A DNA stretch of 64,000 nt from Leptospira koniambonensis (GTDB taxonomy: Bacteria; Spirochaetota; Leptospiria; Leptospirales; Leptospiraceae), in NCBI RefSeq assembly GCF_004769555.1, contig NZ_RQFY01000011.1:62001-126000 (forward strand), given 5' to 3'. Numbering within the stretch: the first letter of the stretch is position 1; each line of letters opens with the position of its first letter. A program made the translations under genes and the position numbers. The notes under the pieces are model-generated. The model saw nothing but the letters and a program-made list of their open reading frames with translations, did no database searches and was not told where the DNA came from. This document shows positions 55,451 through 64,000 of this stretch, piece after piece.

Positions 55451-56485
55451 ATGAAAAAGAAATATATCTATCTTCCTTTAATCTTTCTAATTGTTTTATT
55501 CTTTGCGGATAAAATTTTCCTTTTGGATTTTTTCCAAACTTCTTTTTACCAAGAAGGAAATCCTGTCTATTATACCCAAAGAAAACATCTATTTGAGAGA
55601 CTCCAAAAAGACGGATCTCTTAAAGACAAAAATTTACTTTTGGCATTCGGAGATTCTAGAGCTTATCCATATTCTATCAAAACACTTCCTACTTCTTTAG
55701 CGAATGATTGGACAGTATATAATTTTTCGGGACCACAAGCTGTTCCTGCTTACGGTTTCTACTGGTTCCGTAAAATTATAGAAGCAGGGATTAAACCAAA
55801 AGTTGTCTTTTATGTGATTAGTCCCGAAGGTTTTGATGATTCTAAGGGTTTATTATACGAACCTTTTTTAAGACTAGGTGCCGACGAAGAATTTAAGAGC
55901 ACATATTGGGAGAAGTTTTCTTTTTCAGATAAATTGGAAATCTGGAAGGAGAAAATTTTTAGCATCCGAAAGATCAAACCAGGTTTTAAACTTTTTTGGT
56001 CCAGGCTAACTGGCAGAAAACTCAAAGAGTACAGAGCAGATCAAAATCAAGAAAACATGATCCTGGAACTTGGAAATGGGGAACAACTTGCGTATGCAAG
56101 TGCGAGTAATAATCCTAAAAAACTAGAAAAGGATGCCCTTCGTTTAAAAAGTATCTATCTTTCCGGATTCACCCTAGGAGAGACTGAATTTTTCATCGTG
56201 GAAGAATTCTTAAAACTAGCGGAGAAGGAAGGAGTCAAAGTTTATTTGATCTGGCCTAAAGTGTATCCTGGGTATAGAGAAGGTTATTACGAACTAGGAC
56301 TCGAAAAATCCTGGTGGCCTAGAGTCAGGGAACTTGCTTTCAAATACGGCGCGTCTGCGGCGGATATGAATACTCTGAGTTCTTGCGATCTATATTATGA
56401 TGGCTCTCACCAAAGTGTTTTTTGTATATTAGAACAGTCTGAAATTTTAATGAACGACTATACAGGAAAGAAAAAACTTCCCTAA
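55451..56485 (+). CDS. DUF1574 protein, likely partner of MBOAT acyltransferase
   Basis: The 344-residue protein has an N-terminal anchor (IYLPLIFLIVLFFADKIFLL) and an SGNH-like start LLAFGDSRAYPYSI near residue 65. It fits the leptospiral DUF1574 family, commonly encoded next to MBOAT proteins. By analogy with AlgJ/AlgX and DltD, it may receive or transfer the acyl group outside the membrane. The catalytic Ser would be in GDSR, with a distant DGSHQS near residue 319 giving Asp and His. Starts eight bases after the MBOAT stop. The acceptor is unknown. Confidence 0.85.
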   Translation: MKKKYIYLPLIFLIVLFFADKIFLLDFFQTSFYQEGNPVYYTQRKHLFERLQKDGSLKDKNLLLAFGDSRAYPYSIKTLPTSLANDWTVYNFSGPQAVPAYGFYWFRKIIEAGIKPKVVFYVISPEGFDDSKGLLYEPFLRLGADEEFKSTYWEKFSFSDKLEIWKEKIFSIRKIKPGFKLFWSRLTGRKLKEYRADQNQENMILELGNGEQLAYASASNNPKKLEKDALRLKSIYLSGFTLGETEFFIVEEFLKLAEKEGVKVYLIWPKVYPGYREGYYELGLEKSWWPRVRELAFKYGASAADMNTLSSCDLYYDGSHQSVFCILEQSEILMNDYTGKKKLP

Positions 56486-56495
56486 GGGAGGTTAG

Positions 56496-56581
56496 TTCAC
56501 GCAAAGACGCCAAGAACGCTAAGGAAAGTTTCGGGACTTTGAAAACCAAGACCTTTTATTCTTAGCGACTTAGCGTGAGAA
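56496..56581. repeat. Dispersed hairpin repeat, copy C
   Basis: TTCACGCAAAGACGCCAAGA with CGCTAAG, and about 40 bp later the inverted CTTAGCGACTTAGCGTGAGA. The arms are near-perfect inverses: CGCTAAG matches CTTAGCG exactly. Same family as the copies at 26812-26972 and 51795-51928. Confidence 0.65.
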
Positions 56582-56597
56582 AGTGATCAGTGAAAGA

Positions 56598-57242
56598 TTA
56601 CCACTTAAGCTTCTTAGCGTCTTCTAAGAATTTTTCCAAACCGATATCGGTTAATGGATGTTTGAATAACTGCTGGTAAGCAGAGATTGGCATAGTAGCA
56701 CAATCAGCTCCGCGTAGAGCAGATTCTTTCAAGTGGATTGGTCCTCTGATAGAAGCAGCTAAAATCTTAGTTTCATAACCGTAGTTATCATAGATCTCTC
56801 TGATCTCAGAGATCAGTTCCATTCCATCCCAAGAAGTATCGTCTACACGACCAATAAAAGGAGAAATATAAGTTGCTCCTGCTTTTGCTGCAAGAAGAGC
56901 CTGAGGAGCGGAAAAACAAAGAGTTACGTTTGTAGGAATTCCTTTCTCAGTAAGTTTTACTACAGTTTTTAATCCTTCTGGAATTAAAGGAACCTTGATG
57001 ACTACGTTTGGAGCGATCTTTACAAGTTCGTCTGCTTCTTTTAACATGTCCTCATGTTTGGTTGCGAGAACTTCTGCGCTTACAGGGCCAGGTACGATTG
57101 CACAGATCTCTTTGATCACTTCTTTAAAACTACGACCTGATTTAGCGATCAAAGAAGGGTTTGTAGTAACTCCGTCCAAAAGACCGTAGGACGCGATCTC
57201 TTTGATCTCGTCCACATTGGCTGTATCTAAATATAATTCCAC
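56598..57242 (-). CDS. fsa: Fructose-6-phosphate aldolase / transaldolase-like
   Basis: The 214-residue enzyme ([20 protein letters not shown]) has the small-transaldolase pattern: [16 protein letters not shown], the Schiff-base Lys83 in [36 protein letters not shown] and [20 protein letters not shown]. Length matches bacterial FSA/TalC rather than the longer transaldolases. It acts in central carbon metabolism. It lies downstream of a 236-residue exported protein gene with a 69-bp gap and may have its own promoter. Confidence 0.95.
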   Translation of the reverse strand: MELYLDTANVDEIKEIASYGLLDGVTTNPSLIAKSGRSFKEVIKEICAIVPGPVSAEVLATKHEDMLKEADELVKIAPNVVIKVPLIPEGLKTVVKLTEKGIPTNVTLCFSAPQALLAAKAGATYISPFIGRVDDTSWDGMELISEIREIYDNYGYETKILAASIRGPIHLKESALRGADCATMPISAYQQLFKHPLTDIGLEKFLEDAKKLKW

Positions 57243-57311
57243 GTAATGCTCCGAAAGATTTTGAATCTCTCTGGATAGTGGCGGCCTTTAGGGCCCTCGG
57301 TCAAGGATTTC

Positions 57312-58022
57312 TTACGGGATCAGATCTCTTAAAGTTTTGATTTCTTCAGCGGAGAAGAACTCTTTGTATTCTTTTTCGATCTGGGCCTTAACCTTGGAGC
57401 TGAAATAATCCACTCTTCTGGTAAAAGGTTGTTTTTTATAAGCTTCCTTCCACTGGACAATAAACCCGCCTGCTGGAGGTGCCTGTCTTTCGTCGGTTAA
57501 TTCCCAAATTACAGCTCCTCCGATTTTTTTATCATCGAAGGTCTCTTTTTTGGGTTTTCCGTATTTATTCTCGAGCTTGGACTGAACCTCTTTACCAGGA
57601 AGATAACGGAAAGAGACTCCAACTGAGAATAATTTACCTGGCTCCAAATGTTCGTCTTCATCAGGAGAAGTTTCTTTTTCAGGGCGAGGCTGATTCTTAT
57701 CCTTAGGACGAGAATCAAGCACCAATTTAGGAGTGGAATAAAAACGGTATAGGTAGAAGATCCCATTTCTTCTTACAAGTAGGGACTTCTCTTTATCTTC
57801 ATGAACTACTTCTATCTTTTCATCGCTCTGAGGATTAGCTGCTAAGGATAAAAATTTGTCTCTGACTTGCCCATAAGATGCTTCCCAGGAGACTTCTGCA
57901 AATCCGTCTAAGGTGGGTCTTGCGCCGTTATTTCTGGAATTATCTCCAGGAAATTGAGAAAATACGGAACTCCAAGGAAGGAGTAGTGAGAATAAGAACA
58001 GGAAAATGGATTGCACTTTCAT
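57312..58022 (-). CDS. Exported protein of unknown function
   Basis: The 236-residue protein has a Sec signal peptide (SIFLFLFSLLLPWSSVFSQF, cleavage likely after VFS). The mature part shows WEASYGQVRDKFLSLA and a later region, KLFSVGVSFRYLPGKEVQSK followed by YGKPKKETFDDKKIGGAVIW, that looks like a small beta-rich domain. I do not recognise a family. It follows the DUF membrane gene by 32 bp and the purH gene in the same direction, so it may be the last gene of that operon. Confidence 0.75.
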   Translation of the reverse strand: MKVQSIFLFLFSLLLPWSSVFSQFPGDNSRNNGARPTLDGFAEVSWEASYGQVRDKFLSLAANPQSDEKIEVVHEDKEKSLLVRRNGIFYLYRFYSTPKLVLDSRPKDKNQPRPEKETSPDEDEHLEPGKLFSVGVSFRYLPGKEVQSKLENKYGKPKKETFDDKKIGGAVIWELTDERQAPPAGGFIVQWKEAYKKQPFTRRVDYFSSKVKAQIEKEYKEFFSAEEIKTLRDLIP

Positions 58023-58054
58023 TCTTTAACTATCGGCAGAAAACCAAACAAGAA

Positions 58055-58687
58055 TTAGGAATCTTCCCCCAAATCCTCTCCATCTTCTTCCTCTCTGTCC
58101 ACACGAATTCCCCCGAATTTCACCTTTCCGTTCCATCTTAAGATAAGAAGGATCATTAGGGCCAGAACATTCGGAAGAACAAATAAAAAGGAAATCTCAT
58201 GGTAGAGGCCGTAAACCGCCAGATTCGAAGCGATCACTGAGATAAAGATCCCAGAAAGTAGTGGGATCTCTTGGTTTAGCAGTCTTGCTAAAAAGGATCC
58301 GCTGTTTCTTGAGATCCTGGCTGCTCTTAAAACTTCGGAAGAGATAAAAGAGTAAAATGCGAGCATAAGCACCGGCATCAAAAAGGATAGAAAGAAATAA
58401 TTTCCAAAAGAATCCGTATAATGAGGAGAACCTATAAGCCCTCCGGTCAGAGTCCAGACATATGCAAAGAATGCAGAGAGTCCGAATGCGAGAAGTCCAT
58501 ATTGAAGACTTCCCGCAGATTCAAAAATGGAAACGATCTTAGAAGGAATAATTCTCGCCCAATCTGTCAGTTCCTGTTTTTCGAAAGTATCCTTTCCACT
58601 CAAATGCAGGAGTCCGAAATAATAGTCCCCTAAAGAAACGACTACTAACGTAATAACTAAATAGATCAGGTAGAGAAAGAATTCCAT
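58055..58687 (-). CDS. Multi-pass membrane protein of unknown function
   Basis: The 210-residue protein has five hydrophobic segments (MEFFLYLIYLVITLVVVSLG at the start, then near 65, 96, 150 and 170) and a highly acidic C-terminus (REEEDGEDLGEDS). Such architecture resembles Yip1-type membrane proteins, but no motif confirms it. Its ATG is one base after the purH stop on the minus strand, implying co-translation with the purine genes; a functional link is unclear. Confidence 0.75.
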   Translation of the reverse strand: MEFFLYLIYLVITLVVVSLGDYYFGLLHLSGKDTFEKQELTDWARIIPSKIVSIFESAGSLQYGLLAFGLSAFFAYVWTLTGGLIGSPHYTDSFGNYFFLSFLMPVLMLAFYSFISSEVLRAARISRNSGSFLARLLNQEIPLLSGIFISVIASNLAVYGLYHEISFLFVLPNVLALMILLILRWNGKVKFGGIRVDREEEDGEDLGEDS

Positions 58688-58688
58688 C

Positions 58689-60230
58689 TTAATGCCTAAA
58701 ATGCCTCATGCCGGTGAACACCATGATCAATCCATGCTCATCAGCTGCCTTGATCACTTCTTCGTCCCGGATAGATCCTCCGGGTTGGATGATTGCTTTT
58801 GCTCCTACTTTTGCAATTGCATCTATTCCATCTCTGAATGGAAAGAATGCATCACTCGCTACATAAGAGCCTACAACTGAAAGTCCAACATTTAGAGCCT
58901 TGGTCGCACCTAATTGAACTGAATCCACTCTAGACATTTGTCCTGCGCCAATTCCTAGGGTTGCGTTCTCTTCTGTATAAACAATCGCGTTTGACTTGAT
59001 AAATTTTACAGTGGACCAAGCAAACATCAGACCTCTGATATCTTCTTCAGTAGGTTGTTTTTTAGAAACGATCTTCAGATCTTTTTCTGTGATGGTTGCA
59101 TAGTCTCTATCTTGTAGAAGAATTCCATGATGAATAGGTCTCAAATCCATTTCATCCAAAGCTTCTTGGAAATCTGCAATCTCAATCAGGCGAACATTCG
59201 GCTTCTTAGAGAAATATTCTAAAGCAGCAGGTTCGAATTTCTGAGCGATCACACCTTCTACGAAAGTTTCTCCGATTAGAACCGCGAGTTCTCCAGTGAC
59301 AGTTCCCTTGATACCTATGATACCACCGAATGCAGAAATAGGATCAGTCCTCTTCGCCAAACGGAAAGCTTCTAATGTGTCATCCGCATATGCGATTCCG
59401 CAAGGATTCAAATGTTTGATGATACATACAGTATTGTTAGGAAGAAGTGCGGAAATATGGAATGCCGCATCAAAATCCAACATATTATTAAAAGATAATT
59501 CTTTTCCTTGGAGAGGAGAAAATTCGCTCTTTGTAAACAAAGGCTCATAGAATGCGGCACCTTGGTGAGGGTTTTCTCCGTATCTGAGTTTTTGTTTTTT
59601 GGTGAAGGAAAGATTTAGGATGTCTGGGAACTTCTCCCCGGCAAGTTTATTGAACCAAGAAGAGATCGCAGTATCGTACATTGCAGTATGAGAGAACGCT
59701 TTTCTCATTAGAAGGAAAGAAGTGTCCGCATCGACGGAACCGTCGTTTACCTTCATGGATTCTTCCACCGTTTTATAATCGTTCGGATCTGTAACTACTA
59801 CTGTATGTCTGTAGTTCTTACTCGCAGAACGGATCATAGAAGGTCCGCCAATATCAATATTTTCTATTGCTTCGTCTAGATGAACACCAGGTTTGGAAAC
59901 AGTCTGAACGAATGGGTATAAGTTCACAACTACCAGATCGATCTTTGGAATTTTTAATTCTTCCATCTTCTGTCTATGTTCTGGTTTGGAAGTCACACCT
60001 AAAAGTCCTCCGTGAACCTTAGGGTGGAGAGTTTTTACTCTTCCGTCCAAAATTTCTGGAAATCCGGTATAATCGTCTATTGCGATTGCTTTGATTCCGT
60101 TTTCGGTAAGTGTTTTGAGGGTTCCACCAGTGGAAATGATTTCCACTCCTTTGGATTCCAGGTACTTGGCGAATCCGATAAGTCCTGTTTTATCGCTAAC
60201 TGAAATAAGGGCGCGAGTGATTTTGATCAT
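58689..60230 (-). CDS. purH: Bifunctional purine biosynthesis protein PurH
   Basis: I place the start at the ATG at 60230 ([19 protein letters not shown]), 513 residues; the frame upstream runs through purN. The N-terminal IMP cyclohydrolase domain ([25 protein letters not shown]) and the C-terminal AICAR formyltransferase domain ([36 protein letters not shown]) complete the last two steps to IMP. It starts one base after the purN stop, a textbook coupling. Identification is firm. Confidence 0.97.
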   Translation of the reverse strand: MIKITRALISVSDKTGLIGFAKYLESKGVEIISTGGTLKTLTENGIKAIAIDDYTGFPEILDGRVKTLHPKVHGGLLGVTSKPEHRQKMEELKIPKIDLVVVNLYPFVQTVSKPGVHLDEAIENIDIGGPSMIRSASKNYRHTVVVTDPNDYKTVEESMKVNDGSVDADTSFLLMRKAFSHTAMYDTAISSWFNKLAGEKFPDILNLSFTKKQKLRYGENPHQGAAFYEPLFTKSEFSPLQGKELSFNNMLDFDAAFHISALLPNNTVCIIKHLNPCGIAYADDTLEAFRLAKRTDPISAFGGIIGIKGTVTGELAVLIGETFVEGVIAQKFEPAALEYFSKKPNVRLIEIADFQEALDEMDLRPIHHGILLQDRDYATITEKDLKIVSKKQPTEEDIRGLMFAWSTVKFIKSNAIVYTEENATLGIGAGQMSRVDSVQLGATKALNVGLSVVGSYVASDAFFPFRDGIDAIAKVGAKAIIQPGGSIRDEEVIKAADEHGLIMVFTGMRHFRH

Positions 60231-60231
60231 G

Positions 60232-60870
60232 CTAGAGGATTGAGACCTTCCTGTCTTTAATGAGGAGCCGATCTTCGCAGAAATGTTTAACCGCGAGGGG
60301 CAGGATTTTATGTTCCTCTTTGAGAATGGCAAGAGTCAATTCTCTTTCGGTCATTCCTTCCTCGATTTTAACAATACCCTGCAAAATGATAGGACCAGAA
60401 TCCACACCTTCGTCCACAAAATGAGCGGTGCAACCCGCAAACTTCACCCCATAATCGAATGCCTGCTTTTGAGCATGCAAACCAGTAAAGGAGGGAAGAA
60501 GAGAAGGGTGTATATTGATAATCCTATTTCGAAACGCTCGGATGATTTCTGGTTTTAGAATTCTCATGTACCCGCAGGCCACGATCAGGTCCGGAGAAAT
60601 TTCTTCCAGGGTGCGGAGAAGGTCCAGATGATATTCTTCTTTTTTGGAGTAAGATTTGAAGTCTAAGACCTTGGCCGGGACATTAAAGCGGGCTGCGATC
60701 TGGATAGATAGGGCTTCCGGGTTGTCTGTGACTAGAAAAGCCGGATTTCCGGGGATTTTTCCCTTTTGGATCGCCTGAAGGACAGCTTCTAGGTTGCTCC
60801 CCCGCCCGGAGGCCAAAAAGACAAGCTTTTTTCTGGGTTTGGGAATCAGACTTGCCAAGAATTTTCGCAT
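60232..60870 (-). CDS. purN: Phosphoribosylglycinamide formyltransferase PurN
   Basis: The 212-residue enzyme transfers a formyl group from 10-formyl-THF to GAR. Motifs are [34 protein letters not shown] with the catalytic Asn-His ([12 protein letters not shown]) and [15 protein letters not shown] (catalytic Asp). It ends one base before purH and starts divergently from fliS with 74 bp between. Length is normal. Confidence 0.96.
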   Translation of the reverse strand: MRKFLASLIPKPRKKLVFLASGRGSNLEAVLQAIQKGKIPGNPAFLVTDNPEALSIQIAARFNVPAKVLDFKSYSKKEEYHLDLLRTLEEISPDLIVACGYMRILKPEIIRAFRNRIINIHPSLLPSFTGLHAQKQAFDYGVKFAGCTAHFVDEGVDSGPIILQGIVKIEEGMTERELTLAILKEEHKILPLAVKHFCEDRLLIKDRKVSIL

Positions 60871-60944
60871 CCGATACGATAAGAATTACCAGTCCACGTT
60901 AAGGCGGTCCGGAATTTTGTCGAAAAGTATTTCAGGAGAGACAC

Positions 60945-61397
60945 ATGTCACTTGCTAGAAAATCGACGGCGTCCGTCGAACAGTATAAATCCAATGAAAT
61001 TTCTACTGTGAGCCAGGGCCGGCTTATCGTGATGTTATATGAAGGGGCGATTCGCTTCCTGAACGTTGCCATCGAGAATAATACACCCCGCAAGTACGAC
61101 GTGGTGAATAATAATATCCTAAAAGCCCAAGAGATTGTGACTGAACTGATGCTCGCTCTAAACATGGAGAACGGGGGAGAGGTTGCAAACAATCTTCTTG
61201 GTATTTATGTTTATATTAAAAAGCGCTTATTAGAAGCAAACATGAAGAAGGACAGCGAGATCATTTCCGAAATCATCAAATATTTGGAAGATCTAAAACT
61301 TGCTTGGGAAGAAATTGAGAAGAAAGAAAAAACTTCTTCCGTAGTCCCTATGCCTTCCGCTGGTTCTCCAAGAACCGGTCTCTCTCTCCAAGGTTAA
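60945..61397 (+). CDS. fliS: Flagellar export chaperone FliS
   Basis: The 150-residue helical protein fits FliS, which binds flagellin C-termini in the cytoplasm to prevent early polymerisation. Conserved are YKSNEISTVSQGRLIVMLYE (N-terminal helix), GAIRFLNVAIEN, NNILKAQEIVTELMLALNME and NLLGIYVYIKKRLLEANMKK. ATG follows AGGAG. Downstream genes start 7 and then -22 bp away, indicating an operon of fliS, a coiled-coil protein and a J-domain protein. Confidence 0.95.
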   Translation: MSLARKSTASVEQYKSNEISTVSQGRLIVMLYEGAIRFLNVAIENNTPRKYDVVNNNILKAQEIVTELMLALNMENGGEVANNLLGIYVYIKKRLLEANMKKDSEIISEIIKYLEDLKLAWEEIEKKEKTSSVVPMPSAGSPRTGLSLQG

Positions 61398-61404
61398 GAT
61401 CAGT

Positions 61405-61839
61405 ATGGCGGGTAGGGGTATTAAAAGTCTAAACGTTAGGGAAGAAAAACTTTCCTCACTCTATGAGGAAAAAATTTCCTTTTTAGATAAATTGATCCAA
61501 CTCCAAAAACGCCAATTGGAAATTCTTGGTTTTGGTGATGGAGAAGGTACTGCCAAACTGGAACTCCAAAATTCAGACCTAGTCGAAAAGATGAAACGAC
61601 TAGATCGTAAGATCGAACAATTAGAAGAATCTTCTCCTCAAACCTTAGAAATTATTCGACTCTCTGATACAATCTTCCAAAAATTGGAGGAGTCCAGGGA
61701 TTTGAATTCTCAAGTAGGGGAAAAAATGGAGATCATTCTGCAGGAATATCGCAAAGAGTTGAATATGGTTCAATCCAAGATCCAACTCAAAAAATTCCTA
61801 GCTCATAGGAAGTTAGGTTGGAAGACGGGGACCTGCTGA
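61405..61839 (+). CDS. Small coiled-coil protein in the fliS cluster
   Basis: The 144-residue product is almost entirely helical (REEKLSSLYEEKISFLDKLI, LVEKMKRLDRKIEQLEESSP, LEIIRLSDTIFQKLEESRDL) and lacks any signal or membrane segment. It resembles flagellar chaperones such as FliT/FlgN in size, helical content and place next to fliS, but no motif is decisive. The J-protein gene starts 22 bp before its stop. I call it a possible flagellar chaperone with low certainty. Confidence 0.7.
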   Translation: MAGRGIKSLNVREEKLSSLYEEKISFLDKLIQLQKRQLEILGFGDGEGTAKLELQNSDLVEKMKRLDRKIEQLEESSPQTLEIIRLSDTIFQKLEESRDLNSQVGEKMEIILQEYRKELNMVQSKIQLKKFLAHRKLGWKTGTC

Positions 61840-62300
61840 GCCGTGCCCTGGACTTTTACGGACTCCCCAAAAAATTCGACGCAAATCTAGTCCGGAGCAG
61901 ATTCCGGGAACTCTCTCGTAAGTATCATCCAGATTCTGGAGAATACGAAACGGATATCATGTTTAAGGAATTAGTCCAGCTGAGAGATGTATTACTTTCT
62001 TCTCTCCAAGACGAATCTTTTGCAATTTTAGAAAATTCTAAAGAAGATCCGGAAGGATTCCAATTTTATAAACTGGCCAAACAGAAAGCTGCTCAGGCTA
62101 TCGAAAGATATTTTCAGTTCACTGACGGAAATCCAGTATATCTCAAGAAGGAAGACAATCCTGCTCTTCTACGCTTAAGACAAGAATTAGAAACTGCTAA
62201 AAACGAGTTGGAAGAGTTTTTAGCAAAATTTCCTAAAAGTATCTGGAAAGAAGATACTGAAACTACTCTTAAAAAGATAAGTGTCTGGTTTAAAGATTAA
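61818..62300 (+). CDS. J-domain (DnaJ-like) co-chaperone
   Basis: The 160-residue protein has a J-domain: LVRSRFRELSRKYHPDSG with the diagnostic His37-Pro38-Asp39 loop and the following helix FKELVQLRDVLLSSL. The rest is a helical extension (RQELETAKNELEEFLAKFPK). No zinc or Gly-Phe regions, so it is not a full DnaJ and probably delivers a particular client to DnaK. Start is TTG and overlaps the preceding gene by 22 bp. The context suggests flagellar clients, an inference. Confidence 0.8.
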   Translation: MEDGDLLSRALDFYGLPKKFDANLVRSRFRELSRKYHPDSGEYETDIMFKELVQLRDVLLSSLQDESFAILENSKEDPEGFQFYKLAKQKAAQAIERYFQFTDGNPVYLKKEDNPALLRLRQELETAKNELEEFLAKFPKSIWKEDTETTLKKISVWFKD

Positions 62301-62812
62301 GGAACTTGTAATGTATTCGAAGGCATGGAGAATACATAAATATCTTTAGTTCCACTATTCAAATCCAAAGAGATCACAGAAGATCTAAGAGTTACGTAAT
62401 CTCCTGAATTTAAAGTAGCCACAATTTTACAGACCCTGTTTGTATTTTCTCCAGGACCTGGAACTGCAAGAGGCCCAGCAGTTGGATTTACTTCTATCGA
62501 ATATTCTTTTGGTTGGTTCGGAAGAATACTTAAAGGAAGCTGGCATGCTTTTCCGGAAGAAAAATCAGCAGGGTTCCTAGATGCGTCCGCGGTATTTCCT
62601 GTATATAAAGTATAACCACTAAAAAATGCTTCTGGGTTTCCAGCTCTCAATCTAAGCTCGTAAACTCCTGTGCCGATCAGAGTGATCCCTACTAAAGTAG
62701 GCGGAGTAGTAACTACCCGATTCGTGGAATAATTATAACAAGAGAATAAGGAAAGGATTAGTGATAAGATAAAGAAGAATGTGTGGATTCTTCTGGTTAA
62801 AAAAAGATTCAT
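62297..62812 (-). CDS. Lipoprotein of unknown function
   Basis: The 171-residue protein has a hydrophobic signal and lipobox FILSLILSLFSCYN with modified Cys25. The mature part is Pro/Thr/Gly-rich with a beta-sandwich feel (LVGITLIGTGVYELRLRAGN, CKIVATLNSGDYVTLRSSVI) and two cysteines (near residues 89 and 128) that could form a disulfide. It probably sits in the outer or inner membrane leaflet. No family recognised. It directly follows the HNH gene (TAAATG), so the pair is co-transcribed. Confidence 0.75.
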   Translation of the reverse strand: MNLFLTRRIHTFFFILSLILSLFSCYNYSTNRVVTTPPTLVGITLIGTGVYELRLRAGNPEAFFSGYTLYTGNTADASRNPADFSSGKACQLPLSILPNQPKEYSIEVNPTAGPLAVPGPGENTNRVCKIVATLNSGDYVTLRSSVISLDLNSGTKDIYVFSMPSNTLQVP

Positions 62813-63364
62813 TTAGCCGCGTATATAGTCCGCCCAGCCGAATTTTTCGACCAATTGGGTGGATACTGAAAATTGTGGAAAACGTCTCTTGTTTGTCGAT
62901 CGATTTTCAGGAATCTCCCACTTGAGTTCCTGCAGAAGTTTGTTTCCTTTTCTGGAATTACAGTCTTTACAGGCAGTGACCAGATTTTCCCAGGTATGGT
63001 AATCCTTTGGTTTTTTTTCCCGGGGAATTTCTTCCCAGCGACTTTTAGGGATTACGTGATCCAAGGTGAGTTTGGAAGAAGGTAATTTACGTCTACAGTA
63101 CACACACTCATGATCATCTCTCAAAAATATATTTTCTCTAGAGAGTTTATGCTTACGTTTAGGGACTTTATAATAGTCTGTGAGTAGGATAATCCTGGGG
63201 GTGGAAAGTTTGAGTTTTTCAGACCTGATAAAAAGACCTTTTTCGTCTTTAATGAGTTCTGCTTTTCTGAGAACGAGAAGGATAACGGCGTCTTTAACGG
63301 TTCGGATCGCAACCGGGACATAGGTCGCGTTCAGCACCAACACAGGTTGGGTTAGAACATCCAT
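62813..63364 (-). CDS. HNH endonuclease domain protein
   Basis: The 183-residue protein has a C-terminal HNH nuclease motif: zinc Cys87-x2-Cys90 (CVYCRRKLP), catalytic LDHVIPKSRW with Asp102-His103, Asn127 in WENLVTACKDCNSRKGNK and Cys132/Cys135. The N-terminal 80 residues (VLNATYVPVAIRTVKDAVIL) are typical of stand-alone bacterial HNH proteins common in many phyla. DNA target unknown; it may be a general repair or modification-dependent nuclease. It abuts the lipoprotein gene. Confidence 0.88.
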   Translation of the reverse strand: MDVLTQPVLVLNATYVPVAIRTVKDAVILLVLRKAELIKDEKGLFIRSEKLKLSTPRIILLTDYYKVPKRKHKLSRENIFLRDDHECVYCRRKLPSSKLTLDHVIPKSRWEEIPREKKPKDYHTWENLVTACKDCNSRKGNKLLQELKWEIPENRSTNKRRFPQFSVSTQLVEKFGWADYIRG

Positions 63365-63411
63365 ATCTAACCAAACTGTATAGATTCACAAAATTATGTC
63401 GAGTAAAAGTA

Positions 63412-64000
63412 TTATTTCCCGGAACGTTTCTTTTTGATCGTGAAATATAGAACCAGCGCTAATACAAGAATTCCTAATAATGCAAAGACTGTAATTTGAC
63501 CTTGGTGGACTAAGTTGCCTAGCTGATCTAAATTTTTTGCACCATAATGTCCAAGATAGACCCAGATCGGAACAGAAATCGCGGCGGCAAACATATCCAA
63601 AAACAAAAATCTAAAGAAAGAAATACGGTCCGAGGTACCAGCCGTTAGATAAATTGGCATTCTTAAGCCAGGCATAAACCTCGCCATGAATACTACCCAG
63701 TTTCCGTATTGGGAAAACTTCTCCTGTACTTTAGAAAATCTTTCTGGGGTTAAAAACTTGGCGATGAAAGGAATTTGTAATACTTTCTCCCCGAAAACTC
63801 TTCCGAGTAAAAATACAGAACCGTCTCCTACAAGAACTCCTGCCATTCCTACGCCGAACATTACATGTTCATTTGCGTATCCTAAACCAGCCAAAACTCC
63901 TCCGGAAACCAGAGAGATGTCCTCAGGAATAGGAAGACCGAAACCGCATAAGATCAGAGTGGAGAAAACTGCTAAGTAAGAAAACTCATTCCCAAAGCGG
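63412..64000 (-). CDS. DedA family membrane protein (5' end cut by window)
   Basis: The frame remains open to the window end, so the start lies outside; 196 codons are visible. The upstream part reads LILCGFGLPIPEDISLVSGG, and later FMARFMPGLRMPIYLTAGTS, the two hallmark motifs of DedA (SNARE-associated) membrane proteins, which support lipid flipping and proton motive force. Hydrophobic segments lie near the conserved motifs and at the C-terminus (VFALLGILVLALVLYF). The basic tail KKKRSGK follows. An internal TTG start at 63894 would omit the PED motif and is rejected. Confidence 0.9.
   Translation of the reverse strand, partial: RFGNEFSYLAVFSTLILCGFGLPIPEDISLVSGGVLAGLGYANEHVMFGVGMAGVLVGDGSVFLLGRVFGEKVLQIPFIAKFLTPERFSKVQEKFSQYGNWVVFMARFMPGLRMPIYLTAGTSDRISFFRFLFLDMFAAAISVPIWVYLGHYGAKNLDQLGNLVHQGQITVFALLGILVLALVLYFTIKKKRSGK

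Noticed and set aside
60231..60332. N-terminal extension of purH
   Set aside because: The extension lies within the end of purN; the ATG at 60230 gives the conserved purH beginning.
60880..60944. Sigma-28-type promoter before fliS
   Set aside because: Sequence resembling TTAA-N16-GTCGAAAA is present but departs from the consensus at too many places to claim.

Overview
The window looks like a chromosomal segment of a Leptospira species. The evidence is a spirochaete-type giant coiled-coil protein, a small bacterial histone, FliS with flagellar-type neighbours, lipoproteins with relaxed spirochaetal lipoboxes, a LipL45-like FecR lipoprotein, DUF1574 next to MBOAT, the lipid A enzyme LpxC plus HldD, BamA and ExbB/ExbD. 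Base composition seems higher in GC than the classic pathogens (judged by eye, not computed), so a saprophytic or intermediate clade is my guess. No rRNA, tRNA, CRISPR array, prophage or intact insertion sequence was seen. About 64 protein genes fill nearly all of the sequence, many with TTG or GTG starts.

Layout. 0-4.8 kb: two envelope-associated proteins of unknown role, CheX translationally coupled to a PpiD/SurA-like membrane chaperone, an unknown anchored protein and an ICMT-like methyltransferase. 4.8-9.2 kb (minus): a tightly coupled Gld-type ABC exporter (ATPase, permease, GldG-like, DUF4340). 9.2-10.4 kb: STAS protein and methyltransferase. 10.5-15.3 kb: the 1193-residue coiled-coil protein, then the histone-fold protein directly followed by methionine aminopeptidase. 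15.3-20.1 kb: DUF350 membrane protein, QueG, Pr6Pr protein, AraC regulator, SDR. 20.4-24.4 kb: mutY-ubiD-hldD operon. 24.4-27.3 kb: ArsR regulator, SDR and GHKL ATPase, then a 0.7-kb gene-free region packed with hairpins and repeats.

27.3-38.4 kb: recN, exbB-exbD, bamA, pcrA, a small secreted protein, cysQ-like phosphatase and a glycosyltransferase. 38.4-45.7 kb: TlpA-like lipoprotein, long-chain acyl-CoA synthetase, PTS enzyme I, lpxC and an SDR. 45.7-51.7 kb: three tandem AIM24-like genes, a radical SAM protein with an atypical cysteine motif, a PQQ-type sugar dehydrogenase and a FecR lipoprotein. 51.9-56.5 kb: lipA, a pseudouridine synthase, MBOAT acyltransferase and DUF1574. 56.6-60.9 kb (minus): transaldolase-like protein and a purN-purH operon. 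60.9-64 kb: fliS, a coiled-coil protein and a J-domain protein, then a lipoprotein, an HNH protein and a DedA protein cut by the window end.

Main points of interest are the histone-map unit beside the giant coiled-coil protein, the Gld-type exporter in a non-gliding lineage, the AIM24 triplet, the atypical radical SAM protein, the fliS-J-protein cluster, a palindrome overlapping the predicted recN transcription start, and a family of dispersed hairpin repeats.
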